Positions 7,630 through 14,448 are shown, numbered from the stretch's first letter. The stretch: 14,456 nucleotides of DNA from CAZVEE01 sp964625525 (GCA_964625525.1 CAZVEE010000090.1:1-14456), one strand, 5' to 3'. Program-made: numbers and translations. Notes: generated by a model not told the origin, from the letters alone.

Positions 7630-8328
7630 TCAGGGGCCGCTGGTGTCGCCTTTGGCCCGCTGTACCAGATGGGCGAAGAGGCGCCGGTGAGATGGCGCGT
7701 GTGGCAGCAGTTCCGGGTGCCACTGCACGCCCATGAGCATGCCAGATCCCTTGTCTTCGACCGCCTGGATAATGCCCACATCGTCACGCGCGCTGACCTG
7801 AAGGGGATCAGCCAGATGGCGGATCGCCTGGTGATGCAGGCTGTTGACCCGCAGGACCGGCTTATCGATCAACGCGGCCAGGCGGGTGCCCGGGGTGATG
7901 CGCACGGTTTTGCGCGGCAACACGGTGCGCCGGAAGCGCCCGTCGGGAAACGCCTCGCGAATTTCCTGATGCAGAGTGCCGCCCAGCACCACATTGAGCA
8001 TCTGCATCCCCCGGCAAATGCCGAGCACAGGCAGGTGACGCGCAAACGCATGCTCTAGCGCGTTCATCTCCAGACGGTCCCGCTCAGGGTCGATGGTGAC
8101 CGTCACTGTCAGGTCGCCGTCATAAAGGTCGGGCCCGATATCGTCGCCCCCGCCGATGACGACGCCGTCTATCCGGCGCAGGATCGACCGATCAGAGTTG
8201 ACCGTAATGCGCACCGGCCGCGCCCCGGCCCGGCGCAGAGCGAACCAGTGAAACAGCCACAAAAACCGGTTCCACAGCCCACTCGACATGGTCACGCCGA
8301 TGAGGGGGCGGCCTCCGGTGTCACTCAC
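7630..8328 (-). CDS. Class I glutamine amidotransferase-like hydrolase (peptidase C26, PuuD-like)
   Basis: A 232-residue protein of the gamma-glutamyl-gamma-aminobutyrate hydrolase/peptidase C26 group, which cleave gamma-glutamyl amide bonds with a Cys-His-Glu triad. The nucleophile elbow GICRGMQ gives Cys105, and QWHPE gives His204 and Glu206. VIGGGDDIGPDLY (58-70) and SLHHQAI (163-169) are further family marks. Translation starts at a GTG overlapping the stop of the upstream FGE-like gene by 8 nt (GTGAGTGA), with a good GGAGG at 8335-8339 six bases before it, so the two genes are translationally coupled. PuuD acts in putrescine breakdown, but no other puu-type gene is here. The link to the FGE-like enzyme is unexplained, and the true substrate may be another gamma-glutamyl compound. 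Confidence 0.9.
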   Translation of the reverse strand: MSDTGGRPLIGVTMSSGLWNRFLWLFHWFALRRAGARPVRITVNSDRSILRRIDGVVIGGGDDIGPDLYDGDLTVTVTIDPERDRLEMNALEHAFARHLPVLGICRGMQMLNVVLGGTLHQEIREAFPDGRFRRTVLPRKTVRITPGTRLAALIDKPVLRVNSLHHQAIRHLADPLQVSARDDVGIIQAVEDKGSGMLMGVQWHPELLPHAPSHRRLFAHLVQRAKGDTSGP

Positions 8329-9259
8329 CGTCGGCCTCCACGCCGCGCGGCAGATCGGTCGCGCTCATATCCTTTGCGCATCGGAACCCCACATGCATCA
8401 GCGAGCTGTCTGGCGTCGCATGAGAGCGGGCCGACACGCGGAAGCCGTGACAGACTTTGGGGTCACACAGGAACGAGCCGCCGCGCATCACCCGTTCCGC
8501 GCCGGGCCCGGCAGACGGCGCCTCGGCGCGGAGCGCATAGGGCACGAACCAACTGTCGGCCCACTCCCACACATTCCCCGCCATATCCGTCAGGCCTTGC
8601 GGCGTCTCGCCAAAGGCGCCCACCGGCGAGGTGTAGAGAAAACCGTCCCGCTCGGTGTTCAGCACCGGGAAGATACCCGTCCAGATATTCGCCAGGAAAT
8701 CTCCCTCGCGCACATACTGGTCACCGAAGGCATAGCGGGGGTTCTCACCCTGCCCGTAGCGGGCGGCATATTCCCATTCGAATTCCGTGGGCAGGCGCCG
8801 GCCGACCCACGCACAATAGGCCACCGCATCGTTCCACGAAACTTGCGTGACCGGATGATCGCCCGCCGCCTCTGGCCCGTCCGGACCCTGCGGCCGGCGC
8901 CATGTGGCCCCGTCCTGCAAGCGCCAGCGGCCGGTTCCCACATGCATAACCGCCCCCTGGCCGAACCGCTCGGCTTCGGTGCGGAAGTCTTGCGCCACCA
9001 CGAAGGCCGCGAACTGGGTGACGGTGACCGGCGAGCGATCAAGGGCGAACGCCTCCACCCGCATCGTGAAGGCCGGACGTTCCTCCGCCGGGCCCCGATC
9101 CATGCCGATCCGTGTGGTCCCGCTTGGAAACGCCACCATGTCCGTCGGGACATCCGCCATCGCGGCCCCGCCCGGCAAGGCCAGCATCGCCCCCCCCAGC
9201 AGCAGGAGCCAGAGGCGTATCTGATCCGTCATCCACATCATCATAAGGTGTTGTACCAT
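8321..9259 (-). CDS. Secreted formylglycine-generating-enzyme-like protein (FGE-sulfatase domain)
   Basis: A protein of up to 312 residues with an FGE-sulfatase domain. FGEs oxidise a cysteine in type I sulfatases to the catalytic formylglycine. Family blocks are SWNDAVAYCAWVGRRLPTEFEWEYAAR (quoted in parts: SWNDAVAYC at 141-149, RRLPTEFEWEYAAR at 154-167), GNVWEW at 229-234, and VMRGGSFLCDPKVCHGFRVS at 257-276. Cys265 and Cys270 in CDPKVC match the C-x4-C copper-binding catalytic pair of aerobic FGE (Cys336/Cys341 in human SUMF1). ARSHATPDSS also follows the human pattern. Many bacterial FGE-domain proteins lack these cysteines, so a true oxidase is plausible. A hydrophobic segment (about 15-35, ending AAMA) is a signal peptide, placing it in the periplasm. 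The start is uncertain: ATGs at 9259, 9244, 9241, 9238 and 9232 are all in frame and none has a good ribosome binding site. No sulfatase gene lies in the window. Confidence 0.88.
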   Translation of the reverse strand: MVQHLMMMWMTDQIRLWLLLLGGAMLALPGGAAMADVPTDMVAFPSGTTRIGMDRGPAEERPAFTMRVEAFALDRSPVTVTQFAAFVVAQDFRTEAERFGQGAVMHVGTGRWRLQDGATWRRPQGPDGPEAAGDHPVTQVSWNDAVAYCAWVGRRLPTEFEWEYAARYGQGENPRYAFGDQYVREGDFLANIWTGIFPVLNTERDGFLYTSPVGAFGETPQGLTDMAGNVWEWADSWFVPYALRAEAPSAGPGAERVMRGGSFLCDPKVCHGFRVSARSHATPDSSLMHVGFRCAKDMSATDLPRGVEADGE

Positions 9260-9508
9260 GGCGGCCGGACGCGGTCATGGGGGCGACAGTCTCCCGTCTC
9301 TGGCCTCCCTGCCCTTGTTGACGTCCCGGCGATTGCCATAGCAGGTTCTTGTCACGCTGCGAGGACGCCTGGCATCGCCGCCTTCGCCATCGGGGGCCCA
9401 GGCGAACACGCAGCCCCTATGCCGCAACCCCGTCCATCGCAGCGCAGACAGGCCCGGCACACAGAGTTGGCACAAGCAAGTGTCACATGGGCGGATCTTG
9501 GCGAGGCA
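9260..9508. other. Gene-free spacer between FGE-like gene and crotonase gene
   Basis: These 249 bp should hold the promoter of the FGE-like/C26 genes and the end of the fatty-acid operon transcript. No convincing T-tailed hairpin, promoter or coding frame was seen. A 66-codon minus-strand open frame at 9275-9475 shows no recognisable domain. Confidence 0.4.
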
Positions 9509-10249
9509 CTAGCTTCGCTTCATGAAGCGGGCAATACGCTCGCGCATGTCCGGGCCGATGCCTTCGTTCTCCAAGACCTCCCATTGCAGGCCCGCGTCCA
9601 GGGGTCTTGCGTCCGTCGCCTCCAGCAAGCGTTTGTTGGCGGCATGGGAAAAGGTCGAATTGTCCAGGATCTGGCGCGCCACGCCCTCCGCATCAGCGAA
9701 AAAGGTCGTCTCCGGAAACACCGCTTCGGCGAGGCCGATGCGCAAGGCTTCTTCCGCCCGGACCGTCTGGGCAGTGAACATCAAATATTTGGCCTTGGCG
9801 ATGCCCACCCGGCGCGGCAGGCGCTGGCTCATGCCCCAGATGGGCGTAAGCGCGAAACGGGCATGAGTGTCTGCAAAGCGGGCCGTCTCCGAGGCCAGGA
9901 TGAAATCGGCGGCGAGCGCCACTTCCAACGCGCCCGTATAGCAATGGCCATGCACCGCGGCGATGACGGGCTTGGGCAGGCGCTCCAAAAGGCGCAGGGT
10001 TTCTGAATGCCAACCCGGCGAGGGCGTATGCTCGCCCTCGGCAATGTCGCCCAAATCATGCCCAGCCGAAAAGCACCGCCCCGCGCCCCGCAGCATCACA
10101 CAGCCCACGCTGTCATCGCGGGCGATGGCCTGGGTGTGATCACGCAAGAGGCGGAACATCTCGACCGTCAGTGCATTGAGCTTATCCGGTCGATTAAATG
10201 TCAGGATCGCGAGCCCGTCGCGATCTTCCCGCAAAACACTGTCGGTCAT
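9509..10249 (-). CDS. Enoyl-CoA hydratase/isomerase family protein (crotonase fold)
   Basis: A 246-residue crotonase-fold protein acting on acyl-CoA thioesters in the cytoplasm. The two oxyanion-hole regions are visible: LRGAGRCFSAGHDL (53-66) and AAVHGHCYTGALEVALAADF (98-116). Glu109 matches the first catalytic Glu of rat enoyl-CoA hydratase (E144), but the second (E164) is replaced by His129 in ADTHARFAL. Ordinary hydration is therefore doubtful; a double-bond isomerase or other crotonase reaction is more likely. The ATG at 10249 is preceded by GGGAGG five bases upstream, partly overlapping the tail of the reductase gene, whose stop is only 11 bp away. It is therefore the last gene of a three-gene operon. 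Starting 13 codons earlier is possible but would overlap that gene and lose the ribosome binding site. Confidence 0.9.
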   Translation of the reverse strand: MTDSVLREDRDGLAILTFNRPDKLNALTVEMFRLLRDHTQAIARDDSVGCVMLRGAGRCFSAGHDLGDIAEGEHTPSPGWHSETLRLLERLPKPVIAAVHGHCYTGALEVALAADFILASETARFADTHARFALTPIWGMSQRLPRRVGIAKAKYLMFTAQTVRAEEALRIGLAEAVFPETTFFADAEGVARQILDNSTFSHAANKRLLEATDARPLDAGLQWEVLENEGIGPDMRERIARFMKRS

Positions 10250-10260
10250 ACCAGCCTCCC

Positions 10261-11070
10261 TTAGGGATTCCGCCAGGAGGTGAGGCAATCGGCGCTCGCG
10301 TCACCCAGTTCCGATGCCCCGTCACAATTGTAGATGGAGCCAGAGATATAGGCCGCCGCGTCGGAGCACAAAAAGGCCGCCAACTGACCGATTTCAGTCT
10401 TGGTGCCGTACCGCCGCAGCGGGATCCGATCAGTCAGCGCCTTTTCCGCCTCCGGTGTCGGTGCCAGGCGCGCCATGCCTTCTGTGTCGGCAATGGGGCC
10501 GGGCGAGATACCGTTGACCCGGATCCCCGCCGGTCCCCATTCCAGCGCCAGGCATTTGATCAGCATGTTGATGCCGGCCTTGGCCGCGCACACATGGGCC
10601 TGAAACGGCATGGCATTCACCGCCTGGCCCGCCGTGATAGCAATGAGCGAAGCGCCGGGCTTACGCAGATGCGGGAACGACCCGTGGAAGACATGATACG
10701 TCCCCAGAAGATCAATATCGACGACCGTTTTGAAGCCCTTGGGCGAGATATCAATGGCCGGGGCAGGAAAGTTCCCGGCCGCGCCGGCAATCACAGTATC
10801 AAGCGGGCCAAAGGTGTTCACCGTGGCCTGGATCACCTCGTTCACCGCGTCGGGTACCCGCACATCGGCCGCCAGACCGATCGCTCGGCCAGGGCCGGCC
10901 GCGTCAATCTCATCGACCGCGCGCTGTGCCTTTTCCGGGTCACGGCCGAACACCGCCACATTGCCGCCCAGCGCAACAAAGGTCTTGGCGATTTCCATAT
11001 TGATGCCGCTGGTGCCGCCGGAAATCAGCGCGGTTTTTCCACTCAACATGCCATCCTGAAACGGGGTCAT
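10261..11070 (-). CDS. 2,4-dienoyl-CoA reductase-like SDR (DECR2 type)
   Basis: A 269-residue short-chain dehydrogenase. Similarity to peroxisomal-type 2,4-dienoyl-CoA reductase is strong in the C-terminal half: AHVCAAKAGINMLIKCLALE (158-177), WGPAGIRVNGISPGPIADTE (178-197) and YGTKTEIGQLAAFL (221-234); AGAAGNFP (95-102) also matches. These enzymes use NADPH to reduce 2,4-dienoyl-CoA to trans-3-enoyl-CoA during breakdown of polyunsaturated fatty acids. As in that subgroup, the classical YxxxK is not kept: Lys164 is present but Val160 holds the Tyr position. The glycine-rich loop reads SGGTSGIN, with Asn24 at the usual last Gly. The start at 11070 has GAGAGG six bases upstream. It is 17 bp behind one crotonase gene and 11 bp ahead of another, so all three are co-transcribed; their products would supply and use isomeric enoyl-CoAs. 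Confidence 0.88.
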   Translation of the reverse strand: MTPFQDGMLSGKTALISGGTSGINMEIAKTFVALGGNVAVFGRDPEKAQRAVDEIDAAGPGRAIGLAADVRVPDAVNEVIQATVNTFGPLDTVIAGAAGNFPAPAIDISPKGFKTVVDIDLLGTYHVFHGSFPHLRKPGASLIAITAGQAVNAMPFQAHVCAAKAGINMLIKCLALEWGPAGIRVNGISPGPIADTEGMARLAPTPEAEKALTDRIPLRRYGTKTEIGQLAAFLCSDAAAYISGSIYNCDGASELGDASADCLTSWRNP

Positions 11071-11087
11071 TTTTTGCCTCTCAAGCG

Positions 11088-11924
11088 TTATCGGCGCGGC
11101 GCGGTAAAGCGCGGGGCCCGGTTTTCAAGATTGGCGGAGACAGCCTCCACCTGATTGGGCGACCCGATGAGCTTGTCCTGCTCTACCGACTCCGCCAGCA
11201 AACCGTCTGCAAGCGACAGGAACGGCGCATGGGCGCACAGCCGCTTACTCGCTTCGACCGCATCCGGATTAAAGCCGGCAATCTGGCGCGCGGTCGCGAG
11301 CGCCTCGGTGCGCGGATCGGCACAGACCCGGGTCGCAAAACCGTAAGTCAGGGCGTCCTCGCCAGAGAAGATGCGCCCGGTATAGGTCAGCTCCCGGACA
11401 ATATCGTCGCGGGCAAGCACGCGGGCGATCTGCGTGCCGCCCATATCGGGCACCAGACCCCATTTGATTTCCATGATGCTGAGTTTCGCATCCGCCGCCA
11501 CATAGCGCATATCCGCGCCCAGGCAGAGCTGAAAGCCCCCGCCCAGTGCCGCACCATGCACGGCCGCAATAACCGGCATGGGCAGCTGCCGCCAAACCCA
11601 GACCGCATATTGCGGCCGATTGAAAAGTCCGTGAGAGCGCTGCGCCAGCCGCCCGCCGCTTCCATTCGAAGCGGGCGCGGCACCGCCCGCATCTCCGCTC
11701 GCCATGGCGGCGAAATTACCCATATCCAGCCCGGCACAGAACGCCCGCCCCTCGCCCGACAACACCACCGCCCGCACACTCGTATCAGTGGCGAGCCGGT
11801 CGCCGGTCTCGATGAGCGCTTCGAACATGGCATGGTCGAGAGCGTTGAGCTTGTCGCTGCGCATTAGACGCACATCGGCGACACCATCCTCAATGGTGAG
11901 GTGCACGCGGTCGTCCGTGGTCAT
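11088..11924 (-). CDS. Crotonase/enoyl-CoA hydratase family protein, dienoyl-CoA isomerase-like active site
   Basis: A 278-residue crotonase-fold protein, first gene of the fatty-acid operon. Oxyanion-hole regions are GRAFCAGLDM (59-68) and HGAALGGGFQLCLGADMRY (123-141). The first catalytic Glu is replaced by Gln132, while Glu152 (IMEIKWGL) and Asp160 (LVPDMGGT) are kept. This resembles delta3,5-delta2,4-dienoyl-CoA isomerases, which use an acid pair at these two later positions, more than a hydratase, though their first Asp is not kept. A Gly/Ala/Ser-rich insertion (about 74-92) follows the first oxyanion region. The ATG at 11924 has GGGAGG (11932-11937) seven bases upstream. A role shuffling double bonds ahead of the DECR-like reductase is inferred from operon order. 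Confidence 0.9.
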   Translation of the reverse strand: MTTDDRVHLTIEDGVADVRLMRSDKLNALDHAMFEALIETGDRLATDTSVRAVVLSGEGRAFCAGLDMGNFAAMASGDAGGAAPASNGSGGRLAQRSHGLFNRPQYAVWVWRQLPMPVIAAVHGAALGGGFQLCLGADMRYVAADAKLSIMEIKWGLVPDMGGTQIARVLARDDIVRELTYTGRIFSGEDALTYGFATRVCADPRTEALATARQIAGFNPDAVEASKRLCAHAPFLSLADGLLAESVEQDKLIGSPNQVEAVSANLENRAPRFTAPRR

Positions 11925-11946
11925 GGGTCTGCCTCCCTGAGTTATT

Positions 11947-11977
11947 CTCGCCCGAGTATGGCGTGGTTGATCTCAAC
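11947..11977. promoter_or_regulatory. Two inverted repeats in the crotonase/HIT divergent promoter region
   Basis: CTCGCCCGAG (11947-11956, arms CTCG/CGAG) and GTTGATCTCAAC (11966-11977, arms GTTGA/TCAAC) lie within 55 bp of the crotonase start, where a repressor such as a TetR-type fatty-acid regulator could bind. No regulator gene is in the window and the sites do not match a consensus I know. Confidence 0.3.
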
Positions 11978-12075
11978 AGTGCCTTGCCGCGCGGGCCTTG
12001 GAAAGGGTCAAACCGGCGCGCCTCAGCCATGCCCTGGGCTTGGCAAGAGACATGGAGTGTGGTGGAACGGCGTCC

Positions 12076-12120
12076 AGGTGTTCTGGAGCCAGGTGTTCTG
12101 GAGCCAGGCGTTCTGGAGCC
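12076..12120. repeat. 15-bp tandem repeat x3 in the HIT gene leader
   Basis: AGGTGTTCTGGAGCC occurs at 12076-12090 and 12091-12105, and with one change (AGGCGTTCTGGAGCC) at 12106-12120. The array ends eight bases before the GGAG ribosome binding site of the HIT gene. Each unit junction makes the small inverted repeat CTGGAGCCAG (the last junction only in part), so the leader RNA could fold into a short hairpin series. Confidence 0.93.
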
Positions 12121-12138
12121 ACTCTTCCGGAGACTGTG

Positions 12139-12573
12139 ATGACCGCTCATACCGATTCCGCCCTTGATCCGCGCCTGGCAGAGGAGTCCGTTCTGCTGAC
12201 ACAATGGCCGCTGTCGCGGCTGCTCCTGCGGGATGAGCGGCGTTTTCCCTGGCTTGTGCTGGTCCCACGAGTGGAGCGCGCACGCGAGCTGAGCGATCTG
12301 ACGGCACCGGCCCGGGCGCAAGTGATGGAAGAGATCGCCGCCGCCACACGGCTGCTGCTTGATAGGACGCAGGCGGAAAAGATCAATGTGGGTGCGTTGG
12401 GAAACATCGTCAGCCAACTGCATGTGCATGTGGTCGGACGGCGGGCCGATGATCCCGCCTGGCCCGGGCCGGTATGGGGGTTCGGCACGCGCCAGCCCCA
12501 TGCGCCGGAGGCTCTGGCGCACCTGCGAACACGCCTGACGGATGGTTTGTCCACCATCACCGTGGCGCAATAA
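12139..12573 (+). CDS. HIT family protein (histidine-triad nucleotide-binding)
   Basis: A 144-residue HIT-domain protein. These bind nucleotides and hydrolyse or transfer phosphoramidates or dinucleoside polyphosphates through a covalent histidine intermediate. KINVGALGN (81-89) and VSQLHVHVVGRR (91-102), followed by DDPAWPGPVWG, are diagnostic. The triad reads Q-L-H-V-H-V-V: the first His is Gln93, while His95 (nucleophile position) and His97 remain; this Gln variant occurs in a bacterial HIT subgroup. The ATG at 12139 has GGAG six bases upstream; earlier in-frame starts would translate the 15-bp repeat array and are unlikely. It is divergent from the fatty-acid operon, and its last 17 bp overlap the end of the thioesterase gene on the other strand. 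Confidence 0.9.
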   Translation: MTAHTDSALDPRLAEESVLLTQWPLSRLLLRDERRFPWLVLVPRVERARELSDLTAPARAQVMEEIAAATRLLLDRTQAEKINVGALGNIVSQLHVHVVGRRADDPAWPGPVWGFGTRQPHAPEALAHLRTRLTDGLSTITVAQ

Positions 12574-13333
12574 CCAGAGATTGGATGGAACGGCCGAAAT
12601 AGCCCTCTTGATCCGCCAGCGCCCCAAAGGCAAGGCCACGCCCGTCGGGCCCCACCCACGACTCCGCCGCCAGCAGCATCCACTCCCCCACCGGCGGACG
12701 GGCAAAATGGATGCTGAGATCCGCGTTGATGTAACTCCAGGCATAGAAGTCGAGCTCCATGCCGACAGCGTTGCAGTAGTCCGCCGCCGATGCCGCCCGC
12801 ACAAGCGCGGTGGTCGGATGATCGCTGAAATACGGCCGCTTCACCCGAAACCAGCAGCCCCGGCGCGTAACACCTTGGTGAAGCGGTACGGCCACCCGAA
12901 ACTCCACACCCTGATTGTACCCCGGCACACCCGCGAACCCTTCTGCAATAGCGCCATGCTCCGGGCCATGAAAATCAAGCACCGGCGGCGTCATTCCATC
13001 CGGCAGGTCTTGGGCAGCCTCGCGTATTTTCAGGATCGAGGCCTGCACCACTTCTTTGCCATGGGCGGTGAGACGGATATCGGCAGTGATGATATTGCGC
13101 CCTTCGCGCGTAATCTGAAGATCGACATCGAGGGGCGCGATCGGTACCGGGCGCTTGATGTCGATGGTCAGCCGGACTGTCCGCATGGGAACCTTCGACG
13201 GCAACCCTTCCGCAATCGAGGCGACAAGTCCCGCCGGCGCGGCGCCATGCAGCATGCTGGGGTCCCAAGGCCCGGCACCATGGGCAGTCGCGATAATCCG
13301 CTCCCCGTCCCGGATGAAATAAGGTTCCGCCAT
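12557..13333 (-). CDS. Acyl-CoA thioesterase-like protein, double hotdog (TesB-like)
   Basis: A 258-residue protein of the thioesterase family with two hotdog domains, resembling TesB-type acyl-CoA thioesterases that hydrolyse acyl-CoA to free acid and CoA. The N-terminal hotdog shows GPWDPSMLHGAAPAGLVA (21-38), where family members carry the HGG-like helix, and TVRLTIDIKRPVPIAPLDVD. The C-terminal hotdog shows SYINADLSIHFARPPVGEWM and ends in DQEGYFGRSIQSLVI. The ATG at 13333 has a weak AAGGG upstream. The gene is divergent from the SDR at 13479 and tail-to-tail with the HIT gene (17-bp overlap). With the nearby operon it fits acyl-CoA turnover; chain length is unknown. Confidence 0.85.
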   Translation of the reverse strand: MAEPYFIRDGERIIATAHGAGPWDPSMLHGAAPAGLVASIAEGLPSKVPMRTVRLTIDIKRPVPIAPLDVDLQITREGRNIITADIRLTAHGKEVVQASILKIREAAQDLPDGMTPPVLDFHGPEHGAIAEGFAGVPGYNQGVEFRVAVPLHQGVTRRGCWFRVKRPYFSDHPTTALVRAASAADYCNAVGMELDFYAWSYINADLSIHFARPPVGEWMLLAAESWVGPDGRGLAFGALADQEGYFGRSIQSLVIAPR

Positions 13334-13403
13334 GAAAGTCTGCCCTTATCGTTAAGACTATGCGGGCCCCGCCCGGTTGCCGTAGGGTCGGTGGGGCTTC
13401 AGC

Positions 13404-13413
13404 GTGTATACAC
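13404..13413. promoter_or_regulatory. Palindrome GTGTATACAC in thioesterase/SDR divergent promoter
   Basis: A perfect 10-bp palindrome lies about midway in the 145-bp gap between divergent genes. Its core TGTATACA resembles operators of FadR-subfamily GntR regulators, so it may control both genes. No regulator gene is nearby. Confidence 0.4.
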
Positions 13414-13478
13414 ACGAATTATGACAGCCTGCGACAGCCGGACGCAAGAGATCCGGCGCCGGGGAGGAAAGGAACAGC

Positions 13479-14222
13479 ATGACGGGCAGGGAACTGGATT
13501 TCAGCGGACGGCAGGTGCTCGTGGTCGGCGGGTCGAGCGGGATCGGCAATGGCATTGCCCATGGCTTTGCAAAGCGCGGCGCACATGTGCATGTCTGGGG
13601 AACGCGCGCCCACGCGGCGGACTATGCGGGCGAAGACGGTTCGGACTTAGCGGGCCTGACTTATGCACAAGTGGATGTCTCAGATCCGTCTGCCGTCGAA
13701 CAATGGCGCCCGCCCTTTGACCGGCTCGACGTACTGGTCCTTTCTCAAGGTATCGTCGCCTATCAGCGCGCAGAGTTCGAGCGTGAAGCCTGGGACCGGG
13801 TCATGGCGGTCAATCTGGACAGTCTGCGGGCCTGCGCCATGACTTTCAAACCCATGCTGACAGTGGCGCGCGGTAGCTTGATCATCATTAGCTCCGTATC
13901 CGGATTAAGTGCCAATCGCGGTAACCCGGCCTATGCGGCCTCCAAAGCCGGGGCAATCTCGCTCACGCGCACTCTGGGCGAGGCCTGGGCTCCTGAAGGC
14001 ATCCGCGTCAACGGCATCGCGCCCGGGCTGGTGGACACCAAACTCACCAAAGTGACAACCGAGAATGAAAAGCGCCTGGCCGGCGCCCTAGCGGCGATCC
14101 CGCAGGGCCGCATGGGCACACCGGACGATATGGCCGGCGCGGCGCTTTTCCTTGCCTCACCCTTGAGCGCCTATATGGTCGGGCAAACCCTGGTCGTTGA
14201 CGGCGGGCTGACTCTTTCTTGA
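13479..14222 (+). CDS. Short-chain dehydrogenase/reductase (classical SDR)
   Basis: A 247-residue cytoplasmic NAD(P)-dependent oxidoreductase of the classical SDR type. The cofactor loop VGGSSGIGNGIA spans 16-27. The catalytic set is complete: Asn112 (VNLD), Ser139 (IISSVSG), Tyr152 and Lys156 (YAASKAG). The usual NAG motif is SQG (89-91). The C terminus GQTLVVDGGLTLS is typical of FabG-like family members. The start at 13479 has AGGA five bases upstream and a stronger GGAGG a little farther out. It resembles 3-oxoacyl reductases in length and motifs, but SDR substrate cannot be assigned from sequence. It may share regulation with the divergent thioesterase. Confidence 0.9.
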   Translation: MTGRELDFSGRQVLVVGGSSGIGNGIAHGFAKRGAHVHVWGTRAHAADYAGEDGSDLAGLTYAQVDVSDPSAVEQWRPPFDRLDVLVLSQGIVAYQRAEFEREAWDRVMAVNLDSLRACAMTFKPMLTVARGSLIIISSVSGLSANRGNPAYAASKAGAISLTRTLGEAWAPEGIRVNGIAPGLVDTKLTKVTTENEKRLAGALAAIPQGRMGTPDDMAGAALFLASPLSAYMVGQTLVVDGGLTLS

Positions 14223-14301
14223 GGCCCGCGCCGGGACCGCCTGCCTTGCCTCACGCCCCGGGTCGCCCCATATCCCAAAGCGATAGCGGGTGCCGGGCCC
14301 A

Positions 14302-14329
14302 GGCCGAGCCTCGCTGGCCGAGCCTCGCT
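14302..14329. repeat. 14-bp tandem repeat x2
   Basis: GGCCGAGCCTCGCT is repeated exactly (14302-14315, 14316-14329). Each copy is also the reverse complement of 14367-14379 over 13 bases, so either can pair with that arm. Confidence 0.95.
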
Positions 14330-14381
14330 GGCTGACTGGCGGGCTGACTGGCGGGCTGGCCGGCCCGCGAGGCTCGGCCAG
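14314..14381. repeat. 15-bp inverted repeat (large hairpin) downstream of the SDR gene
   Basis: 14314-14328 and 14367-14381 are perfect reverse complements (15 bp), enclosing 38 bases. The left arm exists twice, so two alternative hairpins are possible. No T-run follows on either strand, so this is not a standard intrinsic terminator, although it lies about 90 bp after the SDR stop. Confidence 0.85.
14330..14353. repeat. 12-bp tandem repeat x2 in hairpin loop
   Basis: GGCTGACTGGCG is repeated exactly at 14330-14341 and 14342-14353, then continues as GGCTGGCC. It sits inside the loop of the flanking inverted repeat. Confidence 0.93.
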
Positions 14382-14391
14382 GGGCGCCCCA

Positions 14392-14448
14392 GTGCTTCAA
14401 CACAAGGATGGTGCTTCAACACAAGGCCGGTCCGTAAACACAAGGGCG
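14392..14448. repeat. 19-bp tandem repeat x3, open at right edge
   Basis: The period-19 units start at 14392, 14411 and 14430. The first two share GTGCTTCAACACAAGG exactly; the third is degenerate (GTCCGTAAACACAAGG). The window ends eight bases later, so it is not known whether this leads into a gene. Confidence 0.88.

Noticed and set aside
9516..9529. Palindrome CGCTTCATGAAGCG as a terminator
   Set aside because: It lies inside the crotonase coding sequence, has almost no loop and no T-run.
8288..10006. A 572-codon plus-strand open frame crossing three genes and a spacer
   Set aside because: It spans the ends of the C26 and crotonase genes and all of the FGE-like gene, all with firm family motifs on the minus strand, and its translation is Arg/His/Pro-rich with no domain.
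14171..14443. A 90-codon minus-strand open frame at the right edge
   Set aside because: It runs through the repeats and into the SDR gene, with no domain and no good ribosome binding site.
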